From assembly GCA_903919165.1 (NCBI GenBank), contig CAIXHJ010000101.1:1-11690 (forward strand): DNA of 11,690 nucleotides, in the 5' to 3' direction. Made by a program: the position numbers and the translations under genes. Each line of letters opens with the position of its first letter. Positions within the stretch are counted from its first letter, which is position 1. Positions 1 through 6,552 of this stretch are shown here, piece by piece. The notes under the pieces were generated by a model. That model saw nothing but the letters and a program-made list of their open reading frames with translations. It was not told the origin of the DNA and searched no databases. This stretch comes from an uncultured Holophagaceae bacterium (GTDB lineage: Bacteria > Acidobacteriota > Holophagae > Holophagales > Holophagaceae).

Positions 1-92
1 AGGGACAAGGCTGTTCCGAGCAGGAGCACCACCAGGAGGCCGAGCCGTCCCCGGAATAGAGGAGGATCGGTGGGTCCGGTCGATGCTGGCAT
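1..92 (-). CDS. N-terminal fragment of a membrane or secreted protein, cut by the window edge
   Basis: Reading the minus strand from an ATG at 92 gives 30 open codons up to the edge. The first 16 residues are polar and end in an arginine-containing stretch (LFRGRLG), and are followed by a hydrophobic run rich in Leu and Val (GLLVVLLLGTAL). That is the layout of a signal peptide or first membrane anchor. The ribosome binding site is weak (an AGG about 7 nt upstream). The gene would be divergent from the TPR-bio run, which fits the otherwise geneless first 90 bases. The family cannot be told from 30 residues; sensor kinases and exported proteins often begin this way. The call rests only on the open frame and the hydrophobic pattern. 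Confidence 0.5.
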   Translation of the reverse strand, partial: MPASTGPTDPPLFRGRLGLLVVLLLGTALS

Positions 93-124
93 CAGGTTGC
101 CTGGGTAGGGTTAAAGGGAGGTAC

Positions 125-235
125 ATGCTCGCAGATGGTTCTCCCCGTTGGAATCCCCACGCAGGGATTCATCGTCACGCCTGGCTTGTGGGAGAATTCC
201 TGTGGGTCCCAGGATCCTCGGGAGGTGCCGCTTGA
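125..235 (+). CDS. possible 36-codon leader ORF, overlapping the TPR gene start
   Basis: An ATG at 125 is preceded by AAGGGAGG (114-121), the strongest Shine-Dalgarno match in this part of the window, though only 3 nt from the ATG. The frame encodes 36 residues, beginning MLADGSPRWN and ending in SSGGAA, with no signal peptide or known motif. Its TGA (233-235) overlaps the TTG start of the TPR gene (232) as TTGA, an arrangement typical of translational coupling. The ORF also runs through two predicted hairpins (151-170 and 192-219). It could be a real leader peptide controlling the operon, or chance. The amino acid content (three His, three Trp, many Gly/Pro/Ser) does not point to a known attenuator. 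Confidence 0.3.
   Translation: MLADGSPRWNPHAGIHRHAWLVGEFLWVPGSSGGAA
151..219 (+). promoter_or_regulatory. two leader hairpins upstream of the TPR-bioD-bioA run
   Basis: Positions 151-157 (GAATCCC) and 164-170 (GGGATTC) form a perfect 7-bp stem with a 6-nt loop. Positions 192-202 and 210-219 form a second, imperfect stem (one mismatch, one bulge) with a 7-nt loop, ending immediately before the GGGAGG (220-225) that serves the TTG start at 232. Neither is followed by a T-run, so they do not look like intrinsic terminators. They could affect access to the ribosome binding site. No BirA-like biotin operator was recognised here. Stability was judged by eye only. Confidence 0.3.
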
Positions 236-861
236 GCCGCAACATCATGTTCGCCCTGGCAGGAGGGATGGCAGTGGGATTCCTCGCGGGGTACTTCGTC
301 TTCGGTGGTGAATCCAAGGATGGGGCCTACCCAGTCGTAGCCGCCCCTGCCAACGTCGCTCCCGTAATGCCCGCCCCGTCTCTGGCCGGCGGCACGCCCG
401 CCGCCGCTCCCGGCGCCATGCCAGTGCCCGCTGGTCCTCCCAGCGCCGAAGTCCAGGCCCGCATCGCCCGCATCGAAGCCGCTGTGCTGGTCAATCCGAA
501 GGACCACGAGGCCTGGGTCGCCCTCGGCAACGAGTACTTTGATTCTCACCAGGCCCAGAAGGCCGTAGAAGCCTATGGCAAAGCCCTCACCCTCAAGCCC
601 GATGATCCCAATGTGCTCACTGACCAGGGGGTGATGTACCGTCAGCTTGGCCAATTCGAGAAGGCCTTGGCCACCTTTCAGAAGGCCAACCGGCTCCAGC
701 CCAGCCACGTCCAGAGCCTGTTCAACATGGGCATTGTCTACGCGAACGATCTGAACAAGCCCGACGAGGCCATCAAGGTCTGGAACAAAATCCTGGCCTT
801 GGCTCCCACCAGCGACCAGGCCGCCCAGGCTAGGCAGATGCTGAGTCAGCTCAAGAAGTAG
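232..861 (+). CDS. membrane-anchored tetratricopeptide (TPR) repeat protein
   Basis: The protein has 209 residues. I start it at TTG 232 because GGAGG (221-225) sits 6 nt upstream; the in-frame ATG at 247 is 21 nt away from that site, and the upstream TTG at 148 has none. Residues 6-25 are one hydrophobic segment with Gly-Ala packing, so the N-terminus is likely an anchor with the rest outside the cytoplasm. Residues 33-71 are a Pro/Ala-rich linker. Residues about 92-194 hold three TPR units with the usual pattern (for example AWVALGNEYFDSHQAQKAVEAY, residues 94-115, and the A-F-P positions), and the protein ends in Lys-Lys. TPR domains bind protein partners; the partner here is unknown. It lies 5 nt upstream of bioD and is probably co-transcribed, but nothing in the sequence ties it to biotin chemistry. 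Single-anchor TPR proteins of cytochrome c or pilus assembly look similar. Confidence 0.85.
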   Translation: MSRNIMFALAGGMAVGFLAGYFVFGGESKDGAYPVVAAPANVAPVMPAPSLAGGTPAAAPGAMPVPAGPPSAEVQARIARIEAAVLVNPKDHEAWVALGNEYFDSHQAQKAVEAYGKALTLKPDDPNVLTDQGVMYRQLGQFEKALATFQKANRLQPSHVQSLFNMGIVYANDLNKPDEAIKVWNKILALAPTSDQAAQARQMLSQLKK

Positions 862-866
862 CCGGC

Positions 867-1502
867 ATGGATGCCCATCGCGATCCGGGTCCCACACTGA
901 ACCTCGAAACCCTTCCCAGCCCCCTGTGGGTGCTCGGCACGGGCACGGGAGTCGGCAAGACCTTCGTGTCGACCTGCATCGCGCGAGTCTGGGCGAAGGC
1001 CGGTCCCGTGACCTACCGCAAACCCTTCCAGACCGGTGTGGACCGGCCCGGTCATCCCGGAGCTGACTCCAGCGCTGTGGATGGACCGGGCATCGTCGCG
1101 GAAAGCCACGTTCTGCTGAAGGCTCCGCTATCTCCCTTTGCCGCTGCCCAGAGGGAAGGACGAATACTCGACCTCCAAGCCGCCACGAAATGGTGCTTGC
1201 GTCCTGCAGGGGGTCGCCTGCTGCTGGAGGGCGTGGGCGGCCTCATGGTGCCACTCGCATCCAAGGTCCACTTCCTCGCCTGGGCCACGGACTGGAAGAT
1301 CCCCTGCGTGCTGGTGGCGCTCGGTGGCCTCGGCACCCTGAATCACACCTTGCTCTCCGCGGAAGCACTCATGCTCCGAGGCTGGTGCATCGAGGCTGTG
1401 CTGCTGAATCCAGGGGCCGACGGCACAGCTCTGGACATCGCCGCGGAGAACGCGGACTTGCTTCGGGAATTGTTACCGGTACCGGTCCACGTCCTAGACT
1501 GA
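867..1502 (+). CDS. bioD: ATP-dependent dethiobiotin synthetase
   Basis: This cytoplasmic enzyme carboxylates 7,8-diaminopelargonate with CO2 and ATP to close the ureido ring of dethiobiotin, the penultimate step of biotin synthesis. The 211 residues show the family signatures: the P-loop GTGTGVGKT (24-32), the substrate lysine in RKPFQTG (Lys52), SPFAAAQREG (89-98), where most relatives have SPH, the LLLEGVGGLMVPL segment with Glu121 (118-130), and GGLGTLNHTLLSAEAL (153-168), all in normal order and spacing. Length is close to the usual ~220. The ATG at 867 has no good ribosome binding site and lies 5 nt after the TPR stop, so translation probably depends on coupling. bioA follows 4 nt later and makes its substrate. 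The family assignment is secure. Confidence 0.95.
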   Translation: MDAHRDPGPTLNLETLPSPLWVLGTGTGVGKTFVSTCIARVWAKAGPVTYRKPFQTGVDRPGHPGADSSAVDGPGIVAESHVLLKAPLSPFAAAQREGRILDLQAATKWCLRPAGGRLLLEGVGGLMVPLASKVHFLAWATDWKIPCVLVALGGLGTLNHTLLSAEALMLRGWCIEAVLLNPGADGTALDIAAENADLLRELLPVPVHVLD

Positions 1503-1506
1503 AGGC

Positions 1507-2871
1507 ATGCCCACGCCCTTGCCTCCCGACTGGTCCGACCGGCTCATCCTGGACCGCGCTCATGTCTGGCACCCCTTCACCCAGATGAAAGTCCACGAGG
1601 CCGATCCGCCGGTTCCCCTCGTGGGCGCCGAGGGCTGCGACCTGCTCCTGGCCAATGGCGAACGGGTACTGGATGGCATCTCCAGCTGGTGGACCTGCCT
1701 TCATGGCCACGGCCACCCCAGGCTGGTGAGCGCTTTGGAACGCCAGGCCGCGAAGCTCGACCATGGGATGTTCGCCGGTTTCACCCACGAGCCCGCTCTT
1801 GAACTGGTGGCGCGGCTGCGTCCTAAACTGCCTGCGAACCTGACCCGGGCCTTCTTCTCTGACGACGGCAGCACGGCCGTGGAAGTGGCCCTGAAGATGG
1901 CCTTCCAGGCCCAGCTCCAGCGCGGCGAAAAGGGCCGGGATCGCTTCGGCGCCCTGCGCGGGGGCTATCATGGCGACACCCTGGGCGCCGTGGGCGTGGG
2001 CGAGTTGGAGAACTTCATGACGGGGCTGTTCCGGCCCCTGCTGTTGGCCTGCGAGCGGCTGGAGGTACCCGAGGATCCTCGATGCGAGATCCACCTCGAT
2101 CTGACGGGCTGGCCCGAGCGACTGGATGTCGCACGACAGAGGATCCGCGACTTCTTCGCCCAGCATGGGCATCGACTTGCGGCCTTCATCGCGGAACCCC
2201 TCATCCAGTGCGCCGGCGGCATGCGCATGTGGCCGCCGGAGCTGCTTCAGGAGCTGCGTGCCCAGTGCGACGCCCACCGCGTCTACCTCATCCTCGATGA
2301 AGTGGCCACGGGCTTCGGCCGCACTGGTACCTTCCTGGCGTGTGAACAAGCGGCCGTGGCACCGGATCTGCTATGCCTCTCCAAGGGCCTCACCGGCGGC
2401 ACGATGCCGCTCTCGATGACCTGGGCCACCGAAGCCATCTTCGGCCATTTCTGGGGCGAGCCGAGCTCGGGCCGGGCCTTCCTCCACGGCCACAGCTACA
2501 CCGCCAATGCAACGGCCTGTGCAGTCGCCTGTGCCAGCCTGGCTCTCTTCGACGACGAACCCGTCATGGCCTGCGTAGCCGCTCTCCATGTCGCGATGCA
2601 GGAGGCCTTCACCGTCCTCTCGGCCCATCCCGCCGTGCGACAGGCCCGCGTGCTGGGCACCATCGGGGCCTGCCGTTTGATGGATCCCACCACGGGGAAA
2701 GCCCATGATCCAGAAGCGCGCTTCGGTTGGCGCCTCCACCGCCGCGCCCTCGATCACGGCCTTCTTGTCAGGCCCATCGGGGATTGCTTGTACTTGATGC
2801 CACCCCTCGGAACACCGCCAGCCCGGATCGCCGAAGCGGCGGAAACCCTGCTCGATCTGCTGGATGAATGA
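1507..2871 (+). CDS. bioA: adenosylmethionine-8-amino-7-oxononanoate (DAPA) aminotransferase
   Basis: This PLP enzyme transfers an amino group from S-adenosylmethionine to 8-amino-7-oxononanoate, giving the diamine used by BioD. The 454 residues carry BioA hallmarks: WHPFTQM (21-27), ISSWW (58-62), FFSDDGSTAVEVALKM (116-131), YHGDT (154-158), DEVATGFGRTG with the PLP-pyridine Asp264, and LSKGLTGG with the Schiff-base Lys293. The 29-residue Asp-Lys spacing matches E. coli BioA. The WHPFTQM and SSWW motifs separate it from other class III aminotransferases. The ATG at 1507 is 4 nt after the bioD stop; a GAAGG (1501-1505) is too close to act on it, so either coupling or the TTG at 1519 (13 nt away) would be used. 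bioB and bioF are not in the window. Confidence 0.95.
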   Translation: MPTPLPPDWSDRLILDRAHVWHPFTQMKVHEADPPVPLVGAEGCDLLLANGERVLDGISSWWTCLHGHGHPRLVSALERQAAKLDHGMFAGFTHEPALELVARLRPKLPANLTRAFFSDDGSTAVEVALKMAFQAQLQRGEKGRDRFGALRGGYHGDTLGAVGVGELENFMTGLFRPLLLACERLEVPEDPRCEIHLDLTGWPERLDVARQRIRDFFAQHGHRLAAFIAEPLIQCAGGMRMWPPELLQELRAQCDAHRVYLILDEVATGFGRTGTFLACEQAAVAPDLLCLSKGLTGGTMPLSMTWATEAIFGHFWGEPSSGRAFLHGHSYTANATACAVACASLALFDDEPVMACVAALHVAMQEAFTVLSAHPAVRQARVLGTIGACRLMDPTTGKAHDPEARFGWRLHRRALDHGLLVRPIGDCLYLMPPLGTPPARIAEAAETLLDLLDE

Positions 2872-2927
2872 CGCCGCAACGTGATTCATGTCCGGCATTA
2901 CACTGGCCCTGACCCCAGGAGTGCGCG

Positions 2928-3947
2928 ATGAGGCTGGTGACTTTCCTGCAGGCGGGAGTAGAGAAGATCGGCGCTGTCATGGCAGATGGCAGCATCCTCG
3001 ATTTCGCCTCCGCCGATGTTCGTCTGGCCGTGGACATGCTCACCCTCATCCGCGAGCAGGATCGCCTGATGCCAATCGCCCACGAGGCAATGGTTCGGGC
3101 TCCAGTCTCGACCCACCTCGATCCGAATGAAATCGCCCTTCTCGCGCCTCTGCCCCGTCCCGTGTCCATGCGCGACGGCTACGCCTTCCGTCAGCATGTG
3201 GCCACGGCCAGGCGCAACCGGGGGCTGGAGATGATTCCCGAATTCGACCTCTTCCCCGTCACCTACTTCACCAACCACCTGGCCGTCACCGGCCCTGGCG
3301 GAGTGATGGTGCAGGACCACCACCTGGTGAGCCTTGACTTCGAGTTGGAGGTTGCCATCGTCACCGGGCGGCCCCTGCGCAACGCCACGCTGGACGAGGC
3401 CGATTCAGCGATCTTCGGCTACATGGTGATGAACGACTGGAGCGCCCGGCACCTGCAGATGGAGGAGATGAAGCTCTCCCTGGGCCCCTGCAAGGGCAAG
3501 GACTTCGCCACCAGCCTGGGCCCCTGGCTGGTGACGAAGGACGAACTGGCCCTGGAGGCCTCTCCCCAGGGCAACGTGCTGCATGCCGCCATGACCTGCC
3601 ATGTGAATGGACACTTGTTGTCGGAAGGCAACGCCGAGAGCATGAACTGGACCTTCGCCCAGATCCTCCAGCGCACCAGCTACGGTATCCGGATGCATCC
3701 GGGCGAGGTCCTCGGCAGCGGCACCGTGGGAAGCGGCTGCCTGCTGGAGCTGAATGGTTCCAGTATCACGGACAACCTCTGGCTCAAGGCCGGGGATGAA
3801 GTTGTCATGGAGATCGAGGGCCTGGGCAGGCTGGTAAACACTCTCGTCCACGCCCCCGAACGGCTGATGGGTGTGACGCCGAATCTGCTGGGCGGGACGC
3901 TACCTGACCTCTACGCTGACTCACCCACCGGTGAAGCCGGGGATTGA
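2928..3947 (+). CDS. fumarylacetoacetate hydrolase family protein, likely fumarylacetoacetase
   Basis: The 339-residue protein starts at ATG 2928 with AGGAG (2917-2921) 6 nt upstream. Every catalytic position known from mammalian fumarylacetoacetase can be matched: Asp83 and the catalytic His90 in RDGYAFRQH, metal ligands Glu139 and Glu141 in DFELEVAIV, Asp170 in MNDWSARHLQ with Arg174 and Gln177, and Lys191 in KGKDF. Such an enzyme cuts fumarylacetoacetate to fumarate and acetoacetate, the last step of tyrosine breakdown. It is about 330 residues, shorter than the ~420-residue animal enzyme, but this short form occurs in bacterial tyrosine clusters. The RQH motif favours true fumarylacetoacetase over the generic FAH-fold hydratases and decarboxylases. 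It lies 56 nt after bioA, possibly in the same transcript; its functional partner hmgA is 1.3 kb away on the other strand. Confidence 0.85.
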   Translation: MRLVTFLQAGVEKIGAVMADGSILDFASADVRLAVDMLTLIREQDRLMPIAHEAMVRAPVSTHLDPNEIALLAPLPRPVSMRDGYAFRQHVATARRNRGLEMIPEFDLFPVTYFTNHLAVTGPGGVMVQDHHLVSLDFELEVAIVTGRPLRNATLDEADSAIFGYMVMNDWSARHLQMEEMKLSLGPCKGKDFATSLGPWLVTKDELALEASPQGNVLHAAMTCHVNGHLLSEGNAESMNWTFAQILQRTSYGIRMHPGEVLGSGTVGSGCLLELNGSSITDNLWLKAGDEVVMEIEGLGRLVNTLVHAPERLMGVTPNLLGGTLPDLYADSPTGEAGD

Positions 3948-4090
3948 AAATGGTTGGGGCAGAGGTTTCCTAACTGTCGTAGAGAACCGGTGCCCAGAGG
4001 GCAACAGGATCGCCAGGATTTGGCTCGGGAGCTGACGGGGTTGTTGGGATCCCACATGCCCGATGGCCGGTGCTTCCTGCGGAGATTCGA

Positions 4091-4972
4091 TCAGTGCCCG
4101 GAATCCTGCCAACCAGTTGGCGGATCGCCCCGATGGTGCACCACCCGCTGCGAGTATGGGATCTGGATGCCGACCTCGCGGAAGGCCAGAAGGATGCGGC
4201 GGCGCAGTTCCCGCGCCACGTCCCACTGGGCCCCAGGGGCGGTCTTGGTGAGGGTGCGGATGATGAAGCCGTTGGGTCCCAGGGTCTCGATGCCCTTCAC
4301 CTCCAGGGTTTCCAGGACCAGATCGGGCCGATCCTGGTGCAGCCGACTGCCCACTTGCTTCAGCACTTCGAAGGCCCTGTCCGGGTCCGTGGCCAGGTCC
4401 ACTTCCACGTCCACCAGGGCCCGGGCGAAGTCCTTGGAGAGGACCACCACGCGGTTGATGGATCCATTGGGCACGTAGTGGGCGCGGCCCTCCAGATCCC
4501 TCAGCTGGGTGATGCGCAGGGTCATGCGCTCCACCGTACCTATGTGGTTGTCGTCCACATTGATGATGTCGCCCACGCCAAACTGGTTCTCCATGAGCAG
4601 GAAGAACCCGCTGATGACATCCTTCACCAGGCTCTGGGCACCGAAGCCCAGGGCCACGCCCGCCACCCCTGCACCTGCCACCAGCGGACCGATGTTGACA
4701 CCGAACTCCTGAAGGGTCATCAACAGGAAGAAGGTCACCGCCAGCACCCGGGCGGCGTTGGTGAGGACGGAGCCCAGGGTTTTTGCCCTCCGCTCCGCTT
4801 CGGACGTGACCTCGCCGCCGCCACTGCCCACGGCCCGGCGAACCGCCCGCGCCACCAGGGACATGCCCCAGAGCAGGGCCAGGCAGGTGATCAGCACCAG
4901 CCCAAGCTTCTGGACCTTCTCCCAGATGTCATGGACGGCAAAGGCCTGCAAAGTCATGGTAGCTAGAGTCAT
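4091..4972 (-). CDS. MscS-family mechanosensitive ion channel
   Basis: The 293-residue inner-membrane protein fits small-conductance mechanosensitive channels, which open on membrane tension to release solutes after osmotic downshift. Hydrophobic segments lie at about 22-44 and 67-88, followed by the Gly/Ala-rich pore helix (93-125, including AGAGVAGVALGFGAQSLVKD) and then FLLMENQFGVGDII. The cytoplasmic beta domain has the family's YVPNGSI signature (167-173), and an alpha/beta domain follows to the end. Length is near E. coli MscS (286). Start choice is uncertain: neither the ATG at 4972 nor the one at 4957 has a convincing ribosome binding site. The gene stands alone and is convergent with the FAH gene. 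Some MscS relatives serve other transport or signalling roles, so gating is by family inference. Confidence 0.92.
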   Translation of the reverse strand: MTLATMTLQAFAVHDIWEKVQKLGLVLITCLALLWGMSLVARAVRRAVGSGGGEVTSEAERRAKTLGSVLTNAARVLAVTFFLLMTLQEFGVNIGPLVAGAGVAGVALGFGAQSLVKDVISGFFLLMENQFGVGDIINVDDNHIGTVERMTLRITQLRDLEGRAHYVPNGSINRVVVLSKDFARALVDVEVDLATDPDRAFEVLKQVGSRLHQDRPDLVLETLEVKGIETLGPNGFIIRTLTKTAPGAQWDVARELRRRILLAFREVGIQIPYSQRVVHHRGDPPTGWQDSGH

Positions 4973-5182
4973 GTCATGTCCAGACCGCTAGCGTATCAGG
5001 GCCCGGCCCCACGAACACAGGCGGTGAATTGGAACGATCAGCGGGCTCTGTCCCTTTCCGAGCATCTCTTCCTTGTAACTTTCTTTTGGTATTGTTGACG
5101 CATTCGGTTTTTCGGCTGGCCTCCAGCGCGAGCATCTTCATCCTTAGGTCACAAGACCATCGTGCATCTCGTGGGAGTATCC
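4973..5182. other. intergenic region between the channel gene and the small ORF
   Basis: This 210-bp divergent gap is visibly richer in A and T around 5050-5115 than its surroundings, as expected of a promoter region. A TTGACG at 5095-5100 is a fair -35 match for plus-strand transcription, but I find no acceptable -10 at 16-18 nt. No convincing minus-strand promoter for the channel gene was found either. A GGTC-ACAA-GACC mini hairpin near 5146-5157 is too short to interpret. No further coding region was seen. Confidence 0.3.
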
Positions 5183-5275
5183 ATGAACATTGACCGACGG
5201 AAGCATCACGGCCCCTTCCGATTCCTGTACATGGATCTGAGGAGCTTCCTGCGTCGCTATCTGGGCGTTGGCTAA
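5183..5275 (+). CDS. putative 30-residue basic small protein
   Basis: An ATG at 5183 is preceded by GGGAG (5173-5177) with 5-nt spacing, a good initiation site, and opens a 30-codon frame ending in TAA (5273-5275). The peptide begins MNIDRRKHHG and then has an aromatic/leucine stretch, FRFLYMDLRSFLRRYLG. Nine of 30 residues are Arg, Lys or His, against two Asp, so it is strongly cationic. Residues 12-27 could form an amphipathic helix with Leu15, Leu19, Phe22/Leu23 and Tyr26/Leu27 on one face and arginines on the other. It is not a leader for a downstream gene, because it ends 13 nt before the convergent hmgA stop. I do not recognise the family. It could be a membrane-binding or RNA-binding microprotein, or chance. 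Confidence 0.4.
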   Translation: MNIDRRKHHGPFRFLYMDLRSFLRRYLGVG

Positions 5276-5288
5276 GCCTGCCCAGGTC

Positions 5289-6500
5289 CTACTTCCACGA
5301 GGCCCAATACTGCAAGTTTTCCACCGACCCCGCCGCCGCCGTGGCCTGAAGGGGGCGGAAAGCGTCCACCATGACGGCCACTTCGTCGGTGCGCTCCTTG
5401 CCGCGGCTGAGGGGGATGGCCTTGGGGTGCGGCCCGTGGTGGATGCCCTGGGGATGCCAGGTCACCATGCCCGGGCCGATGCCATCCCGGCTGAAGAAGT
5501 GGCCCGCCGAATAGAACAGCACCTCGTCGTAGTCGATGTTGGAATGGTAGAAGGGCACGCGCATGGCACCTTCCTCTTCCTCGAAAGGCCGGGGCAGGAA
5601 GGAGCAGATGACGAAGTTGTTCGCGATGAAGGTGGAGTGGGCCGAGGGCGGTAGGTGGTACCTGGCGCTAAGGATGGGCCGGATGTCCTTCACGTTGATG
5701 CGCCAGACGGTGAGATCGCCCTTCCAGCCCACCACATCCAGTGGGTTGAAAGGGTAGAACACTTTCGTGATCTGGTTCTCCCGCTTGATGTGGACGGCCC
5801 ACTCTTTGGACGTGGCATCGTAGGGTTCCAGCTCTGGTGTGTCGATCATGGCCGGATCAAAGATGGCGTTGGGACCCAGCTGGTTGCGGTCGGGAATGGT
5901 GATCTCACTGAAGCTCTCGATGAGCAGGTAGCGCTGGCCGCCGACTGAGGGGAGGAACCGGTAGGTTGTGCCCCGGGGGATGACCAGGTAATCGCCGGTG
6001 GCGTAGGCCAGGACACCGAAGGTGGTCTCCAGCCTCCCTGCTCCGGCATGGATGTAGTAGACGTCGTCGCCATCAGCGTTGCGGTAGAAGAAGTCCATGG
6101 CCGAAGGTGCCACCCAGTGCAGGGCCACATCGCTGTTGTGCAGCAGACAGATGGGCGCGAAGGACGGTTCGATGGAACCGAACATCGAAGACCGGAAGGA
6201 TGATTCCATGCGGGGGTCCCGCGCTTGCGCGCCCACCCCCTCACCCCCGTCAACGGTCCGGGCCAAGCCCGTCCCATCGGCCACCAACAGTTGGTTCAGG
6301 TCGTAGCTGTGGGGCCGTAACGGGCCCTCGATGCGCGTCCAGTCCGTGACCGGATGCAGACGGTAGAGGTGCGTGGTGCGGCCGTAGAAGCCCAGCCGGG
6401 CGTGCTCCTCCTCGTACGTGCCCGCTGGAAGGTCCACATGTGCCTGCCGTGTGTGGAGCCCCTTGCGCAACGGGAAGAGCGGCGTTTCCTTCTTGGACAT
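5289..6500 (-). CDS. hmgA: homogentisate 1,2-dioxygenase
   Basis: This cytosolic Fe(II) cupin enzyme opens the ring of homogentisate to maleylacetoacetate in tyrosine and phenylalanine catabolism. From ATG 6500 (GAGG at 6509-6506, 5 nt spacing) it has 403 residues. The C-terminal cupin carries the iron ligands expected from the human enzyme: His319 in FYHSN, a glutamate shortly after (Glu326 in DYDEV), and His355 in HPQGIHHGPHP. The N-terminal segment (QAHVDLPAGTYEEEHARLGF) resembles the bacterial form common outside Proteobacteria, as far as I recall. An ATG at 6524 (8 residues longer, GGGAG 3 nt upstream) is possible, but it overlaps the candidate -10 box. The POT transporter gene ends 52 nt upstream. 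The next enzyme, the isomerase, is not in the window; the FAH enzyme at 2928 would be the last step. Confidence 0.93.
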   Translation of the reverse strand: MSKKETPLFPLRKGLHTRQAHVDLPAGTYEEEHARLGFYGRTTHLYRLHPVTDWTRIEGPLRPHSYDLNQLLVADGTGLARTVDGGEGVGAQARDPRMESSFRSSMFGSIEPSFAPICLLHNSDVALHWVAPSAMDFFYRNADGDDVYYIHAGAGRLETTFGVLAYATGDYLVIPRGTTYRFLPSVGGQRYLLIESFSEITIPDRNQLGPNAIFDPAMIDTPELEPYDATSKEWAVHIKRENQITKVFYPFNPLDVVGWKGDLTVWRINVKDIRPILSARYHLPPSAHSTFIANNFVICSFLPRPFEEEEGAMRVPFYHSNIDYDEVLFYSAGHFFSRDGIGPGMVTWHPQGIHHGPHPKAIPLSRGKERTDEVAVMVDAFRPLQATAAAGSVENLQYWASWK

Positions 6501-6522
6501 GGGGACCTCGGGGCGGGTGCCC

Positions 6523-6551
6523 ATTATCTCCCGATTCGAATGTAATTCGAA
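6523..6551 (-). promoter_or_regulatory. candidate hmgA promoter with tandem TTCGAA operator-like element
   Basis: On the minus strand a GATAAT (6528-6523) matches the sigma-70 -10 box at 5 of 6 positions. Exactly 17 nt upstream is TTCGAA (6551-6546), a 3-of-6 match to -35. The predicted transcript would begin near 6516, which supports the hmgA start at 6500. The same palindrome TTCGAA occurs again at 6535-6540; as ATTCGAA the copies sit at 6534 and 6545, an 11-bp period, so they lie on one face of the helix and overlap the spacer and -35. That is how an operator would look. hmgA could then be regulated separately from the transporter gene in front of it. Confidence 0.4.
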
Positions 6552-6552
6552 G

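Noticed and set aside
1369..2349. Minus-strand open frame (326 codons) opposite bioD/bioA
   Set aside because: Antisense to secure bioA; low-complexity His/Gln/Gly content and no motif.
2881..2904. Possible separate promoter for the FAH gene (TACACT at 2899-2904)
   Set aside because: No -35 at suitable distance; read-through from bioA is equally likely.
3991..4003. Hairpin TGCCC-AGA-GGGCA between the FAH and channel genes as terminator
   Set aside because: A stem of 5 bp with a 3-nt loop and no T-run; too weak, though some terminator is expected in this convergent gap.
4070..4966. Plus-strand open frame (298 codons) opposite the MscS gene
   Set aside because: A mirror of the channel gene, with no ribosome binding site or recognisable protein pattern.
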